A DNA stretch of 64,000 bases from Cryomorpha ignava (GCF_010686655.1 NZ_JAAGVY010000017.1:18602-82601); one strand, 5' to 3'. Shown: positions 7,198 through 16,891, counted from the first letter of the stretch. The notes: generated by a model not told the origin, from the letters alone. Translations and numbers: made by a program.

Positions 7198-9192
7198 TTA
7201 CTTCATCATCTCACGAAGTGTCTCTTCGTCTTTATTTTCATTGTTCAATCCCCACATCAGTTTTACATCAGAGTCAGCTGGCGAAACGCGAACATAACCT
7301 GACATTTCCTGGTGAAGTGCTGAACAGAAATCTGTACAGTAAAATGCAAATACGCCTGGTTTGAATGGTTCCCACAACAATGTTCTGGTTTGTCCCGGCA
7401 TTACAAGAAGCTCAGCGTTGTTTGCGCCCTGTACTGCAAATCCGTGAGGAACATCCCAATCTTGCTCTAAGTTGGTAAGGTGGAAATAAACTTTATCTCC
7501 CATCTTAATTCCTTCAATATTATCAGGAGCAAGGTGGCTACGAATAGCTGTCATATATACGTGTACATCTTTACCTTCGCGCTCTACGCGTGCTTTGGCT
7601 TCTCCAAGTGCAGCATATGGGTGCTTGTTGTCTTCTATTTTGAAGTATTTCACACTGTTAGGCTGAATTTTACTTGCAGGAATAGCCTGTGCGTAATGTG
7701 GTTCAGCTTTAGTAGGGAAATCAAGAATAAGTTTCATCTTGTCGCCTGAGATGTCAAAAAGTTGGGCACTGTGGCACAGTTCAGGGCCTGTTGGTAAGAA
7801 TCGATCTTTAGTGATCTTGTTCATCGCAACTAAATATTTACCGTAAGGCTTTTTGGTTTCACCACCGGGAATTACCAAGTGACCAGGTGAGTAGAAAGTA
7901 GATTGTCTATCAACGATTTCCAATTTCTCAACATTCCATTTTACAACTTCAGATGAGATAAAGAAAGTCGTGTAAGCAAATCCTTTTCCATCAAACTCTG
8001 TATGCAATGGGCCGAGTCCTGGTTTTTTAAGAATGCCGTGAACTCCTGATTCGTAGTTAATTACGGGAATACCATCAATATCACCTGTAAAATCTTTATT
8101 CTCAATTGCTTTCATCAATTTATCAAAAGAATAGACAGTCATATCGGCAGAAAGTTTACCATTGCCAACAATGTACTCACCCGTTGGGTTTACATCGCAA
8201 CCGTGTGGTGATTTTGGCACCGGAATAAAATAAACCATATCTGGGCAATCTTTTGGATTAAGGATACGGGTAGTTTTCATTTCTTCTGAAGAAGCAATAC
8301 CTGTAGAGTGATCAACAGTATTGTGATAGTATGAAGTAGTTCTCTCAGTAAATTTGCCAGCTTCCATATATTCCGCAGCTTTCTTCCAGTTGATAATCGC
8401 AAGAAGATCTTTATCTTTTTGAGATGCATTTACTTCAAGAAGGGTGTGAGCCTGCTCAGAGTTGTAAGTAGTAAGGAAGCTCCATCCGTGTGATTTCCCT
8501 TTTCCATTACGCGCAAGGTCATAGTTATACCCGGGCATTTCAATCTGGAAGTCAAGGCTCATTTCGCCTGTTTCCTGGTCCAGTTTTACGTAGTTAATTA
8601 ACCCTACAAAGTTTTCTTTGTACGAATCAATTGGAACGTCTTGTTGTGGAATCGGCACACTAAAACGTGTTCCTGATACCAAATACTCGGAATTTTCGGT
8701 GATAAATGGAGCACAGTGAAGACCGGCTACATCTGGAATTTCCAAAATCTCAACAGTTTCGAACGTGGTAAGGTCAATACGCGCAATACGCGGCGTATTA
8801 TTACCATTTACAAAAAGCCAACGGCCATCAAACTCGCCATCCGTTTGAGAAAGCTCAATGTGGTGAGAGTCATCCCATGGCACCATTCCGTAAGAGGTAT
8901 TAAACATCGGTTTAGTCTCTTCGCTGTATCCATATCCATTTTCAGGATACTGAGAAAATACAGGAATCTCTTTGAACAAACGTCCTGACGGAAGTCCATA
9001 AACGGTAACTTGACCGCTGTATCCTCCTGACATAAAGCAGTAGAATTCATCGTATTCGCCGGGAGCAACATAAGCCATGCTCGCGGCGTCGCCCTGAACT
9101 ACAGTTTTGGTGTCGCGCTGCTCGCACGAGCCCAAAACAAGTATTGCAGAGAGTGCAATTAAAGTGTGAAAAATTGATTTAGTATTAAGCAT
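7198..9192 (-). CDS. nosZ: Nitrous oxide reductase, clade II (Sec-dependent) NosZ
   Basis: A 664-residue enzyme that reduces N2O to N2 in the periplasm. The N-terminus is a Sec lipoprotein signal ending LVLGSC23 with no twin arginine, the mark of clade II enzymes. CuZ histidine motifs are visible: DDSHH (107-111), SPHGCDVNPTGEY, GLGPLHTEFDGKG and ELCHSAQLFDI. The C-terminal cupredoxin domain carries the CuA site C619-x3-C623-x3-H627-x2-M630 in FYCTDFCSALHQEMSGY. Length and all key residues look intact. It sits 26 nt after a cytochrome c lipoprotein gene that probably feeds it electrons. Confidence 0.97.
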   Translation of the reverse strand: MLNTKSIFHTLIALSAILVLGSCEQRDTKTVVQGDAASMAYVAPGEYDEFYCFMSGGYSGQVTVYGLPSGRLFKEIPVFSQYPENGYGYSEETKPMFNTSYGMVPWDDSHHIELSQTDGEFDGRWLFVNGNNTPRIARIDLTTFETVEILEIPDVAGLHCAPFITENSEYLVSGTRFSVPIPQQDVPIDSYKENFVGLINYVKLDQETGEMSLDFQIEMPGYNYDLARNGKGKSHGWSFLTTYNSEQAHTLLEVNASQKDKDLLAIINWKKAAEYMEAGKFTERTTSYYHNTVDHSTGIASSEEMKTTRILNPKDCPDMVYFIPVPKSPHGCDVNPTGEYIVGNGKLSADMTVYSFDKLMKAIENKDFTGDIDGIPVINYESGVHGILKKPGLGPLHTEFDGKGFAYTTFFISSEVVKWNVEKLEIVDRQSTFYSPGHLVIPGGETKKPYGKYLVAMNKITKDRFLPTGPELCHSAQLFDISGDKMKLILDFPTKAEPHYAQAIPASKIQPNSVKYFKIEDNKHPYAALGEAKARVEREGKDVHVYMTAIRSHLAPDNIEGIKMGDKVYFHLTNLEQDWDVPHGFAVQGANNAELLVMPGQTRTLLWEPFKPGVFAFYCTDFCSALHQEMSGYVRVSPADSDVKLMWGLNNENKDEETLREMMK

Positions 9193-9218
9193 ATTTAAGT
9201 GATTATTGGTTTGTTAAT

Positions 9219-9719
9219 TTATATTACAGCACCGTCTTTTTTACCGACAGTTTCCATGTCATTTTTACGCATGAATTCTACAAGCTCGCGTGCACTTTCT
9301 TTCGAAACACCTTGATTGGGCATACGTGTTAAACATTCTTCCAGAAGTTTTCGTGCTTCCGCATCTTCTTCCAGCATTACATCCACGTTCATAATCATAT
9401 TCATAATCCATTCGGGAGATCGGCGGTTTGTAACACCGGCCCATCCCGGACCAACAACGCGCTGATCAGATAATTTGTGGCATGCCGAACATTTCATTTC
9501 GTAAATGCCTTTTCCTTGCGCAATCATTTCCATATTTAGCGGATCAGTAAGCTCGACGTTTTTTACTTCACCGACTCCTTTAGGATCGGCGCTTAATTCT
9601 TTTGCTTTCTCTTGTGTAGCATCGGTTTCATTAGATTCAGAGTTACTGTCTCCACCGCCGCAGGCAACCAAAAAAGTAACGGATAAAAGGATAAAAATAA
9701 CTGATTTTAAATTTTTCAT
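9219..9719 (-). CDS. Monoheme cytochrome c lipoprotein upstream of nosZ
   Basis: A 166-residue protein with lipobox FLVAC20 followed by GGG and an acidic, Ser-rich linker. A single heme motif CSACH (C77, C80, H81) lies in KGIYEMKCSACHKL, and a likely distal methionine is M133 in TRMPNQG. It is probably the electron donor to NosZ, replacing the NosB/NosG-type routes of other organisms; this is inferred from position. It is the first gene of the nosZ transcript, with an Fnr-like site and a TAnnTTT(G/A) box upstream. Confidence 0.9.
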   Translation of the reverse strand: MKNLKSVIFILLSVTFLVACGGGDSNSESNETDATQEKAKELSADPKGVGEVKNVELTDPLNMEMIAQGKGIYEMKCSACHKLSDQRVVGPGWAGVTNRRSPEWIMNMIMNVDVMLEEDAEARKLLEECLTRMPNQGVSKESARELVEFMRKNDMETVGKKDGAVI

Positions 9720-9740
9720 TTGTTTAGTTAATTTATGGGT

Positions 9741-9783
9741 TAAAAGTATAGTGTTGATTCAAATAAAAAGCTGATAATTATCA
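9741..9783 (-). promoter_or_regulatory. Fnr-like operator and promoter of the nos operon
   Basis: The perfect palindrome TGATAATTATCA at 9772-9783 matches the core of Fnr/Dnr sites (TTGAT-N4-ATCAA). On the minus strand a box TACTTTTA (9741-9748), close to the Bacteroidota -7 consensus TAnnTTTG, lies with its centre 33 bp downstream. That puts the palindrome near -41, the class II activator position. The ATG is at 9719. Assignment is by pattern only. Confidence 0.6.
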
Positions 9784-9787
9784 TATC

Positions 9788-11098
9788 TCAAAGTGATTTT
9801 TGATAGGTATTTGCCAACTTGTTTGGGACAAAAGATACTATAATAAAAGCTATTCCCAAGGGTAGAAGTATAGAAGCACCAAAAAGAATTTCATAATATT
9901 TTGGGATAAAACCCATTGCCATCCAAAACATAGTGCCTTGAACAACAAGGATAAGCTCAGTAAGTGTAAATCCAGTGGCCAAAATAATCCAACCGGCTTT
10001 TGCTGTTTTGGTAAGTATAAGTTGTCTTTCTTGCAACAGCAAAGCGCTAATGGTAAAGGTTATAGAACCCAGCATAATAAGGTGTATAAACGCGATAACA
10101 TAATTGTGAATGGTATAGGAAATTACGGCAATAAAAGGAATAACGACTACAAGTTGAATGAAAACTTTGACTACAAGGCTGCCGATTCCCAGAAAGAATA
10201 GTGTGCGAATAATCGGGCTATTAAAACGGATATGTCGAATGCCTTTGAAAATAGCTTTCAAGATTACGCTGTATGCAATGGCTTGTAAAATCACGCCCGC
10301 GGCGTTGAGATAGAACAGAATATCGAGCGGAGTACTAAATGTTACACTTAAAAGATACGTAAGAATGACTGATAGAATAAGCGTAATCCAAATGCCGTTT
10401 GAGATGGCAAATACGTATCCGCGGTGTTCCAAGAACTTGATAAGTATGGCCAGAGCACCAAAAGTGAACCAGCCATTGAACTGAAAATGGATAAAAAACT
10501 GAATGGAACCTGTGTAAAAAGGGTGGTGAGCACCAAAAATATTGCTTATCGGGCCGATTGCTAAAAGGCCAAGACTGGAAATAAGATACCAATAAATACT
10601 CCATTTTAGAAAGCGGTGTGGCGTGCTCTTTTTTGCTCCCTTTAACTTGAGCAATATGTTAATACCAAAATAGTAAGCTGTGAATAGGTGCATGGCAGAA
10701 AAGGCGATACTCTCTACGGCATATCCTTGCAAAATAAAGGTTATAGTCATGCCGATTACGGCAATGGTGTTTAAGAAAAGGGTGTTGCGCGCGACTTTTT
10801 TAAGGCGGAAATGGGGATCAAAGAAATACATTATTCCCGCAGTAACCAGCATGAATGCCCAGCCCATCATGGCAATATGCGAATGGGCATGAAGCACATT
10901 TTTGTATTTTAAGAAAGGTATTTCGGAAACAAAAATATAGCGCATGGTGAGACCCAGAATGCCGGCGATCAGAAAAATGGAGAATCCGATAACTAACCAT
11001 TTTCGCAAGAAGAGATTGCGGTCAGATTTTTCTTTGAAAAGTGCGTCATGTTGATCGATTTCAGGGTCGGTCATCAGCAATTTGGGGCTTTTCCGCAA
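9788..11098 (-). CDS. NnrS-like / heme-copper-oxidase-like membrane protein
   Basis: A 436-residue protein with about twelve membrane segments and a cytoplasmic N-terminus. Histidine clusters on helices are visible: LHAHSHIAMMGWAF, AMHLFTAYYFG, FGAHHPFYTGSIQFFIHFQFNGWF and IHNYVIAFIHLIMLGSIT. The HAHSHIAMMGW segment resembles the heme-ligand helix of heme-copper oxidase subunit I and of NnrS-type heme proteins linked to nitrogen oxide metabolism. There is no obvious full CuB triad, so it is probably not an oxidase. A start at residue 9 (MTDPEID) is also possible. It lies upstream of the nos operon on the same strand. Confidence 0.6.
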   Translation of the reverse strand: MRKSPKLLMTDPEIDQHDALFKEKSDRNLFLRKWLVIGFSIFLIAGILGLTMRYIFVSEIPFLKYKNVLHAHSHIAMMGWAFMLVTAGIMYFFDPHFRLKKVARNTLFLNTIAVIGMTITFILQGYAVESIAFSAMHLFTAYYFGINILLKLKGAKKSTPHRFLKWSIYWYLISSLGLLAIGPISNIFGAHHPFYTGSIQFFIHFQFNGWFTFGALAILIKFLEHRGYVFAISNGIWITLILSVILTYLLSVTFSTPLDILFYLNAAGVILQAIAYSVILKAIFKGIRHIRFNSPIIRTLFFLGIGSLVVKVFIQLVVVIPFIAVISYTIHNYVIAFIHLIMLGSITFTISALLLQERQLILTKTAKAGWIILATGFTLTELILVVQGTMFWMAMGFIPKYYEILFGASILLPLGIAFIIVSFVPNKLANTYQKSL

Positions 11099-11361
11099 AT
11101 ATAGGTCTTATTTTAAATTAAGTTAAATCTATCCTGTTTTATTATAGCGTTTTCTCATTTTGAAAAAACTATATAATTATGAAATTCCGCTAAAGGTGAA
11201 CTTCGAACCTGCTAAATGGGTTTTATGCCTGTTTTATATGAAAAAAAATAATTTGTCGATTTCATAACATGACTTATTTAAACATTTCATGAGTCTATTT
11301 GAAAGGTGAACGAACTTTTTTACGCTCAGATTGGTTTTTTCATTGCGATAATAATATACCG

Positions 11362-12375
11362 ATGACTCAAATAGATTTGCCGAAAGGGCTCATATACGTA
11401 TGCGACGAAGATCCCGGATTAACTCGAAAGCGACGCGGTAGAGGTTTTATGTTCGTAGATTCTTCGGGCAACCGGCTTGAAGACAAAGATATGATTGAGC
11501 GAATAAAGAAGCTTGCAATTCCGCCCGCGTGGAAAGATGTATGGATTTGCTCTAAGCCAAATGGTTATTTGCAGGCTACCGGCCGCGATGATAAATTGCG
11601 GAAACAATATCGCTACCATCCGGATTGGGAAGTTTACTCGAGTAGTACCAAATTTACGCATATAGTAGATTTTGCCGATCAACTGCCCGAGTTGCGACGC
11701 AGATATGAAAAAGATCTGAAAGAACCGGAGTGGAATCAACGCAAGGTTTTGGCTCTCGCCACTGCCTTAATGGATGAACTGTTACTTCGCGTGGGCAACA
11801 CTTATTATTCTGCCACCAATAAAACCTATGGCCTCACCACCCTTCGGCGAAAGCACGTTAATTTTGACAAAAACGGTGCGCACTTTAGCTATATCGGAAA
11901 AAAGAGTTCTGAAAGGGAACTTGAACTGAGCGATAAATTTTTGACACAACTGCTTAAGGAATGTGCAGAAATACCCGGATATAATATTTTTAGATATAGA
12001 GATGACAATGGTCTGCACGATATCGATTCTTCTGATTTAAACCATTATATAAATCAACATCTATTAGAGGGCAAGCATATCTCTGCAAAGGATTTCAGAA
12101 CTTGGGGAGGAACTGTTTTGAGTGTTTCAAAGGCGGCAGAGGCGCATCAGATTTGTGAAGAAAACCCAAAAAAGAAAATGGAGACTACACTCATTCGTCT
12201 TGTTTCTAAAGAACTGGGCAACTCTGTGGCGATTTGCAGAAAGTACTATGTACATCCTGATGTATTGGAATTCTGCATAAATAATAAAAACTTTTCACCG
12301 AGCGCGAAATCTAAAAAGCGCTATGCCGAGTTTGATCCCGATGAACAAATGGTGCTTGAAATCTTAAACAATTAG
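11362..12375 (+). CDS. DNA topoisomerase IB
   Basis: A 337-residue type IB topoisomerase of the compact poxvirus/bacterial kind. The N-terminal part is seen as LPKGLIYVCDEDPGLTRKRRGRGF and IPPAWKDVWICSKPNGYLQATGRD. The catalytic core carries TLRRKHV, IGKKSSER, KDFRTWGGT and the nucleophile tyrosine (about Y296) in ICRKYYVHPDVL. It relaxes supercoils through a 3'-phosphotyrosine. I chose the ATG at 11362; an upstream TTG would add 21 residues unlike the family. It is divergent from the NnrS-like gene. Confidence 0.93.
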   Translation: MTQIDLPKGLIYVCDEDPGLTRKRRGRGFMFVDSSGNRLEDKDMIERIKKLAIPPAWKDVWICSKPNGYLQATGRDDKLRKQYRYHPDWEVYSSSTKFTHIVDFADQLPELRRRYEKDLKEPEWNQRKVLALATALMDELLLRVGNTYYSATNKTYGLTTLRRKHVNFDKNGAHFSYIGKKSSERELELSDKFLTQLLKECAEIPGYNIFRYRDDNGLHDIDSSDLNHYINQHLLEGKHISAKDFRTWGGTVLSVSKAAEAHQICEENPKKKMETTLIRLVSKELGNSVAICRKYYVHPDVLEFCINNKNFSPSAKSKKRYAEFDPDEQMVLEILNN

Positions 12376-12741
12376 CGCGGGTTTTATTTATCTGATCCTA
12401 TTTTTCTATAGTAATGAAATGGGGAGTGAAAAGTATTAAGGCCACTTAAAATTGTTTACTTTCGCCGTATAAATAGCTGAAAAATGGTCATATTATTCTG
12501 AAAATGAGTCTAATCGTATTTCTCTTTTGGGTTTGACTTCTTGCTATCTATAAAAAGGGTGTTTTCACCCTTTTTTGTTAAATTGGTTTTGACTAACTTT
12601 CCATCAGCAAATGCACATGTTTGATTATTAAGTTTTAAAGCAGAAATCATCCTATTTGTTTTGCGAATCTTGCTCCGGTTGTATTAAACTGATTTAATAA
12701 GAAAAATTCAGCTTACACCAGTGCTACCAAAAAACCTCGTT
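12376..12741 (+). other. Intergenic region with a terminator, possible small RNA
   Basis: A 366-base gap. At 12552-12576 a stem AAAAAGGGTG / CACCCTTTTT with loop TTTT and following T-run is a good intrinsic terminator, 180 bases after the topoisomerase stop. A TACTTTCG box at 12457-12464 resembles a -7 element, so a transcript of roughly 100 nt could start there and end at the hairpin. No -33 TTG is evident. The alternative is a long 3' UTR. Confidence 0.4.
12552..12580 (+). terminator. Intrinsic terminator
   Basis: A ten-base stem (five A:T and five mostly G:C pairs) with a TTTT loop and a poly-T tail. It serves the topoisomerase mRNA or a short RNA encoded in the gap. Confidence 0.8.
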
Positions 12742-14022
12742 ATGAAACCCATTCTCCGAATTTTTCTTTTTACAACAGTTTTTCACCTCCCCGTTCTGTT
12801 TTCGTCAAATACATTTGCAATGGAGGCTGGGCATACCTCAGTCGATACTCTAGCCGATAACATTGAATGCGACGACGCATTTTTGCTTAGCTGCCAAAAT
12901 CAAACTAGTTTCTCGTCAAATTTTAGTGAGGGTGGTGCGGCAGGCCTTGACACCGCATCATGCCTGCTGGCTAATCCAAATTTAGAATTGCGCGAGTTGT
13001 GGTTTGAGTTAGATCTTACCGGAGCCTTAAACTATTTTTTGGATGGCTACGGAGTTAATGGGGGTTTTGAGGTGTATAGTGGATCCTGCGATAATCTGGA
13101 GCTGGTATATTGTGATCCCGCTGCCGATAATAATACGTATATGGCTTTCTTTGGGCTTCCTGCAAGCCAATATTTTGTGCGTGCCCTTGGCTATGATATA
13201 AATGGTGGCAGCAATTTTCAAATCGTCCTTAATTGTTTTAATCCGCAGCCGCCGTGCAATTTATCAATTGATCAAATTCAAATTGCTCCTTGTATCGATG
13301 CTGATGGAATGGTTGATGTTGACCTTTCGGGAATTGCACATGGCAATGCCTGGCTTGATTTTGTAACATGTGAAATTCTTACTGATTCCGGATTGTTTTT
13401 CTTTGATGGAACCCGTGACGATACCACCTGGCAGGTTAGTACTCAAATAAGTGGGTCAGAAATCGTATATATCACTGTACTATGCGGTGATAGCGAAAAC
13501 TACTGTTCAGACGTCGTTGACAGTGTATCCCTGCCACTTATATCATGCGAAACCCCGGGCACGGGCAATCTGATAGGAACCTTTATGTGGGACGCAAATT
13601 GTGCTTCCCGAACAGCAAAAGTTAGTTTTTACCAGCCGGGCACTACACAATTATTGGCTCGGTACGATGTTGTGATTGAGAATAATGGCCACTTTTTGCT
13701 CATTAATCCCATAGATGGTGAATTCGATATGCTCATAAAAGTTAAGGGATGCCTTCCAAAAGGTTTTCAGGATGTGGAAATAACCGATGATGAAACAAAT
13801 TTTCTGGAAGGTGGTGTGCTGCGTCGTGGTGAAGTTTCGGACGATAGTTTCGTGAATGTAACGGATATATCTATGGTCAATACCTGGTTTAATCAGGTAC
13901 TGCCCGCTGATAACCCAATGACCTATCTCGACTTAAACTGCGATGGAATTGTGAACATAGTGGACATCTCTGTTATCAATTCCTCTTTTGGAATGGTGGG
14001 AGATTCGGTTCCACTTGATTAA
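12742..14022 (+). CDS. Secreted protein with dockerin-type C-terminal repeats
   Basis: A 426-residue protein with a signal peptide (MKPILRIFLFTTVFHLPVLF, cleavage near NTFA). The ATG at 12742 is preferred over an upstream GTG because it opens the signal peptide. The body is Cys- and Asp-rich and appears to hold two related domains (residues about 45-180 and 185-270). The last 60 residues form two calcium-binding-like repeats, DDSFVNVTDISMVNTWF and DLNCDGIVNIVDISVINSSF, as in type I dockerins. No cohesin or cellulosome gene is in view, so the dockerin may serve another surface interaction. There is no YPNP-type sorting tail. Confidence 0.75.
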   Translation: MKPILRIFLFTTVFHLPVLFSSNTFAMEAGHTSVDTLADNIECDDAFLLSCQNQTSFSSNFSEGGAAGLDTASCLLANPNLELRELWFELDLTGALNYFLDGYGVNGGFEVYSGSCDNLELVYCDPAADNNTYMAFFGLPASQYFVRALGYDINGGSNFQIVLNCFNPQPPCNLSIDQIQIAPCIDADGMVDVDLSGIAHGNAWLDFVTCEILTDSGLFFFDGTRDDTTWQVSTQISGSEIVYITVLCGDSENYCSDVVDSVSLPLISCETPGTGNLIGTFMWDANCASRTAKVSFYQPGTTQLLARYDVVIENNGHFLLINPIDGEFDMLIKVKGCLPKGFQDVEITDDETNFLEGGVLRRGEVSDDSFVNVTDISMVNTWFNQVLPADNPMTYLDLNCDGIVNIVDISVINSSFGMVGDSVPLD

Positions 14023-14219
14023 CTAAAGTCCTGTTTTTATTTGTTCGCCACGCTTCCGCGAATATTGGAAATTTAAGCAAGCATTGGATTTAGTATTCAT
14101 ATCTCGTCGCAATTATATCCACTCGATTATTTATTGGAAACGGCGATTATAATTTATATTCGAAAAGCTCCCTTTTTAGCAAAAGCCATCTGTGCATCTG
14201 TGGCAAAAAAATCCCGGCA

Positions 14220-14258
14220 CAAAAAAAACCACTACCCGATTTCTCCGGCAGTGGTTTA
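14220..14258 (-). terminator. Intrinsic terminator of the ribonucleotide reductase gene
   Basis: On the minus strand a stem AAACCACT ... AGTGGTTT with further imperfect pairing is followed by eight T. It starts about 24 nt after the nrdJ stop. Confidence 0.75.
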
Positions 14259-14281
14259 TTCCTAATCTAAACTCAACTAAC

Positions 14282-16297
14282 TTACAAGCTGATCACTTCG
14301 CAGGTATCGTTATTGCAAAACTTTTCTCCTTTTGCTTCCTGCGACATTTCAATCAGATTTAGCGGCGTAACTCTCGCTGCCATCTCTTTGTATTTTTCTT
14401 TGGTAATAGCCTCGTACGGCATTTGCGCATAGGCTCCAGTTTCTATTTTTGGTAAAAAGCTGATGCTTTTAATCTCGTATTTGAAGAAATCAAGTGCAGG
14501 CTCTATCTGATCAGCTTCTTCAGGTTTAAACGTTACCGTACAACTTACCTGATTGTCACTCCAGTACTTCTGTAAAAAGGCCGCCAGCGACACTTGTTCC
14601 CAAATTGAAACATTTTTCAGGCTGCGACCTTCATTGTGTACTGGAAAGGAAACCACTGCCGATGAGCTGTCTACCACATCATCTTCTATATGCAAACCCG
14701 AATCTATTATGGCCGGAATAAGCGGTGAGTTTTTCGCAACACGCACGCGACGTATGTAGTAGTCAAACTCCGGGAAGTGACAACCGGGATTTACTCCAGC
14801 AAGCAAACTCACCGTACCGCTCGGTTTTACACTTGTCATTTTAATGCTCTTTGGTACACAAAGCCATGATGAGTAAATATCATCCCAACCCTGTATTTCG
14901 TTGTAGCCGCTCATCAACCATTGGCGAAAAGTTTCGAGCGAGTATTTGTGAATGAAATTTGTAACACCCGATACAGATGTACCAATTCGGCGATTCCGCT
15001 TTTGCACTCTGTTGCTGTCTTGCCAGGTAGTGCTTACCAGTGTAGCCGTTTTACCAAGCAGGTAGGCAAATTTCAAGGTGCGCAAGTAGTCTTCTTTTGA
15101 TTCGGCACGCGATGGAAAAGTTTCTACCAGGCAGCAAAGCTCATAAGATTCAAGCGATTGCTCCCCACACGGATTTGTTCCTTTAGCCTTAATGTCTTTA
15201 TAGTCTGCCGGGTCGCACATACGAGAGAAATCGCGAATATTGTCCATAAATACAAAGCCCGGTTCGCCATTTATAGCTACCTGCTTTGCTACTTCCTTAA
15301 AGTTGGTTTTGTTATCAACCTTTACACTGTTGTTAGATGCCCAGCCCCACGCAGCTCTTTGCGCTTGATTGCCTTTGTAACTACTTGTTTCAGAATCCCA
15401 TGCGTAGTCTTTAAGCTTGCGGTATTCGGCGTCATCTACACCACCCAGGGCAATTTGAGCCGTTCTGCGCACATTTCCAGCCACAACACATTGGCCTATC
15501 ATATTCATAATGTCGGTAATAGCCGTTACGCTAAGTTCTTTGCCATCAAGGCCTTTCAGAATATCGCGTATTTGATCGTGCATTCTGATAAGTGGTGCAG
15601 GCCCGCTTGATACGCCTCCAAATCCTGCTATCGCAGCACCTGAAGGGCGAATAAGATCATAGTTAAAAACAGTTTCTTTCTCAACAGACAATTCAAAATG
15701 TCCGCTAAAATAATTTGCGAGAAGCAGCTCTAAACTTTTTACCCAGCCTTCACGCGAATCTGGAATGTCAAAAACTTCAGTCTCCAAGCCAATTGGCTTC
15801 TGCACGGTTATTTTTCCGGCACCTTCCACATCAAAACCTACGCCTACACCTACCATGCTCATATCCATCATAAATGTAAATGGCTTGGTAGCCTCAAGTA
15901 CCGAGTGGTCTATATTGTCAGTAGATACAAATGCGCAATTAAATAGTGCCTGACCCACCTTGCATTCGTGTACAATTTTAGATCCCAGCGCCCAAAGCAT
16001 ACGCCCGGGCGGAAGAAATTTCATCGTAAAAATACGGTCGTACATCTCCTGCGCACTGCGCTGGCCTTTTCGGTCGTTCCATCCCAGTTCGTTCCTTAAA
16101 ATATGATCTTTCTGCAAGGTGTATGCACCTTCTACAACACGCTGCACAGTTTCGTACCAATGTTCGTTTGTACCGTCTTCCTTTAGGCGGGAATACGTGC
16201 GGTAATAAGTTAATAGTCCAAGACCATTAAAGCCAAAGTCGGGGGTGATTTCACGATACTTGCTTACGAAATCGGGATCTAATTTGAAACTGAGCAT
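14282..16297 (-). CDS. nrdJ: Adenosylcobalamin-dependent ribonucleotide reductase (class II)
   Basis: A 671-residue class II ribonucleotide reductase, probably of the monomeric ribonucleoside-triphosphate type. Visible marks are the RMLWALGSKIV region, NCAFVSTDN near the substrate pocket, the active-site segment TNPCGEQSLESYELCCLVETF and the C-terminal redox pair C661-x4-C666 in FCNNDTCEVISL. It makes deoxynucleotides with a B12-generated thiyl radical and needs no oxygen, which suits the low-oxygen respiration encoded around it. It is a single gene with its own terminator. I looked for a cobalamin riboswitch in the 594-base upstream gap and did not recognise one. Confidence 0.92.
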   Translation of the reverse strand: MLSFKLDPDFVSKYREITPDFGFNGLGLLTYYRTYSRLKEDGTNEHWYETVQRVVEGAYTLQKDHILRNELGWNDRKGQRSAQEMYDRIFTMKFLPPGRMLWALGSKIVHECKVGQALFNCAFVSTDNIDHSVLEATKPFTFMMDMSMVGVGVGFDVEGAGKITVQKPIGLETEVFDIPDSREGWVKSLELLLANYFSGHFELSVEKETVFNYDLIRPSGAAIAGFGGVSSGPAPLIRMHDQIRDILKGLDGKELSVTAITDIMNMIGQCVVAGNVRRTAQIALGGVDDAEYRKLKDYAWDSETSSYKGNQAQRAAWGWASNNSVKVDNKTNFKEVAKQVAINGEPGFVFMDNIRDFSRMCDPADYKDIKAKGTNPCGEQSLESYELCCLVETFPSRAESKEDYLRTLKFAYLLGKTATLVSTTWQDSNRVQKRNRRIGTSVSGVTNFIHKYSLETFRQWLMSGYNEIQGWDDIYSSWLCVPKSIKMTSVKPSGTVSLLAGVNPGCHFPEFDYYIRRVRVAKNSPLIPAIIDSGLHIEDDVVDSSSAVVSFPVHNEGRSLKNVSIWEQVSLAAFLQKYWSDNQVSCTVTFKPEEADQIEPALDFFKYEIKSISFLPKIETGAYAQMPYEAITKEKYKEMAARVTPLNLIEMSQEAKGEKFCNNDTCEVISL

Positions 16298-16891
16298 AGA
16301 TTTTTCGTTTTTTTAAGGTTATAAGTGTGTATTATCTTGAATTAATATTCTTGTTCACATTCGGGTTTCCGCTTCCGCGAATTTGCCCTTTGCCATTTTT
16401 AACCTTAAAAGCCTTTTTCAACCAAAATTTCGGTTTTTCGCCTTTTCGTTAATCTTGAAAAAAGGGCAATTTCTATGCTTCCTCAATCTCTTTCTAACAG
16501 CAGATTTGCTGCGGTTTTTACATCTATAATCACCAGAGAAAACAAGCGGCTTAAATTCTCTTTAAATCGCTTTGACCAAATGTATCTGCAATATGGGATG
16601 AAATGAAATAAAATCCCCGCACTTATACACATGGCATGTTTAATAGCGCTTTATTCCTTTCATTAAGGCTTGATTGTTAGTGCGTTGATTTCGGTTTATT
16701 GGCCTTTGTGATTATTTCTGATGACTTGAATTTCAGCACAATAAAATATTAACATTTCCAGAATTTGTGAAAGTATTAACAATGGCTAAAAAGCTCCAAA
16801 AAGACTTGGTTGTTCAAGTTAAATTCATATTAAATTCATCTCAACTTAATACAGTAATTTCGCGATCTTAATTTTCAGGTTATTGCATTAA
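16298..16891. other. Divergent intergenic region with direct-repeat operator candidates
   Basis: A 594-base gap between divergent nrdJ and the porin. It contains one copy of the recurrent 12-mer GCTTCCGCGAAT (16371-16382). Two TATTAACA words lie 27 bp apart (16747-16754, 16774-16781), and two adjacent 11-bp direct repeats follow at 16819-16840. No ORF or RNA gene is convincing. Confidence 0.5.
16819..16862 (+). promoter_or_regulatory. Pho-box-like tandem 11-mers and -7 box before the porin
   Basis: TTAAATTCATA (16819-16829) is followed directly by TTAAATTCATC (16830-16840), and 14 bp later by TAATTTCG (16855-16862), near the Bacteroidota -7 consensus. Two contiguous 11-bp repeats just upstream of the core promoter is the layout of PhoB boxes, and the downstream gene is of the phosphate-selective porin type. 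The base sequence itself differs from the E. coli Pho box. Confidence 0.45.

Noticed and set aside
3375..9719. Full denitrification locus
   Set aside because: Only N2O reduction genes are visible; no nitrite or nitric oxide reductase gene was recognised within the window.
16298..16891. Cobalamin riboswitch before the B12-dependent reductase
   Set aside because: I could not find the B12-box or a matching stem set in this gap by eye.
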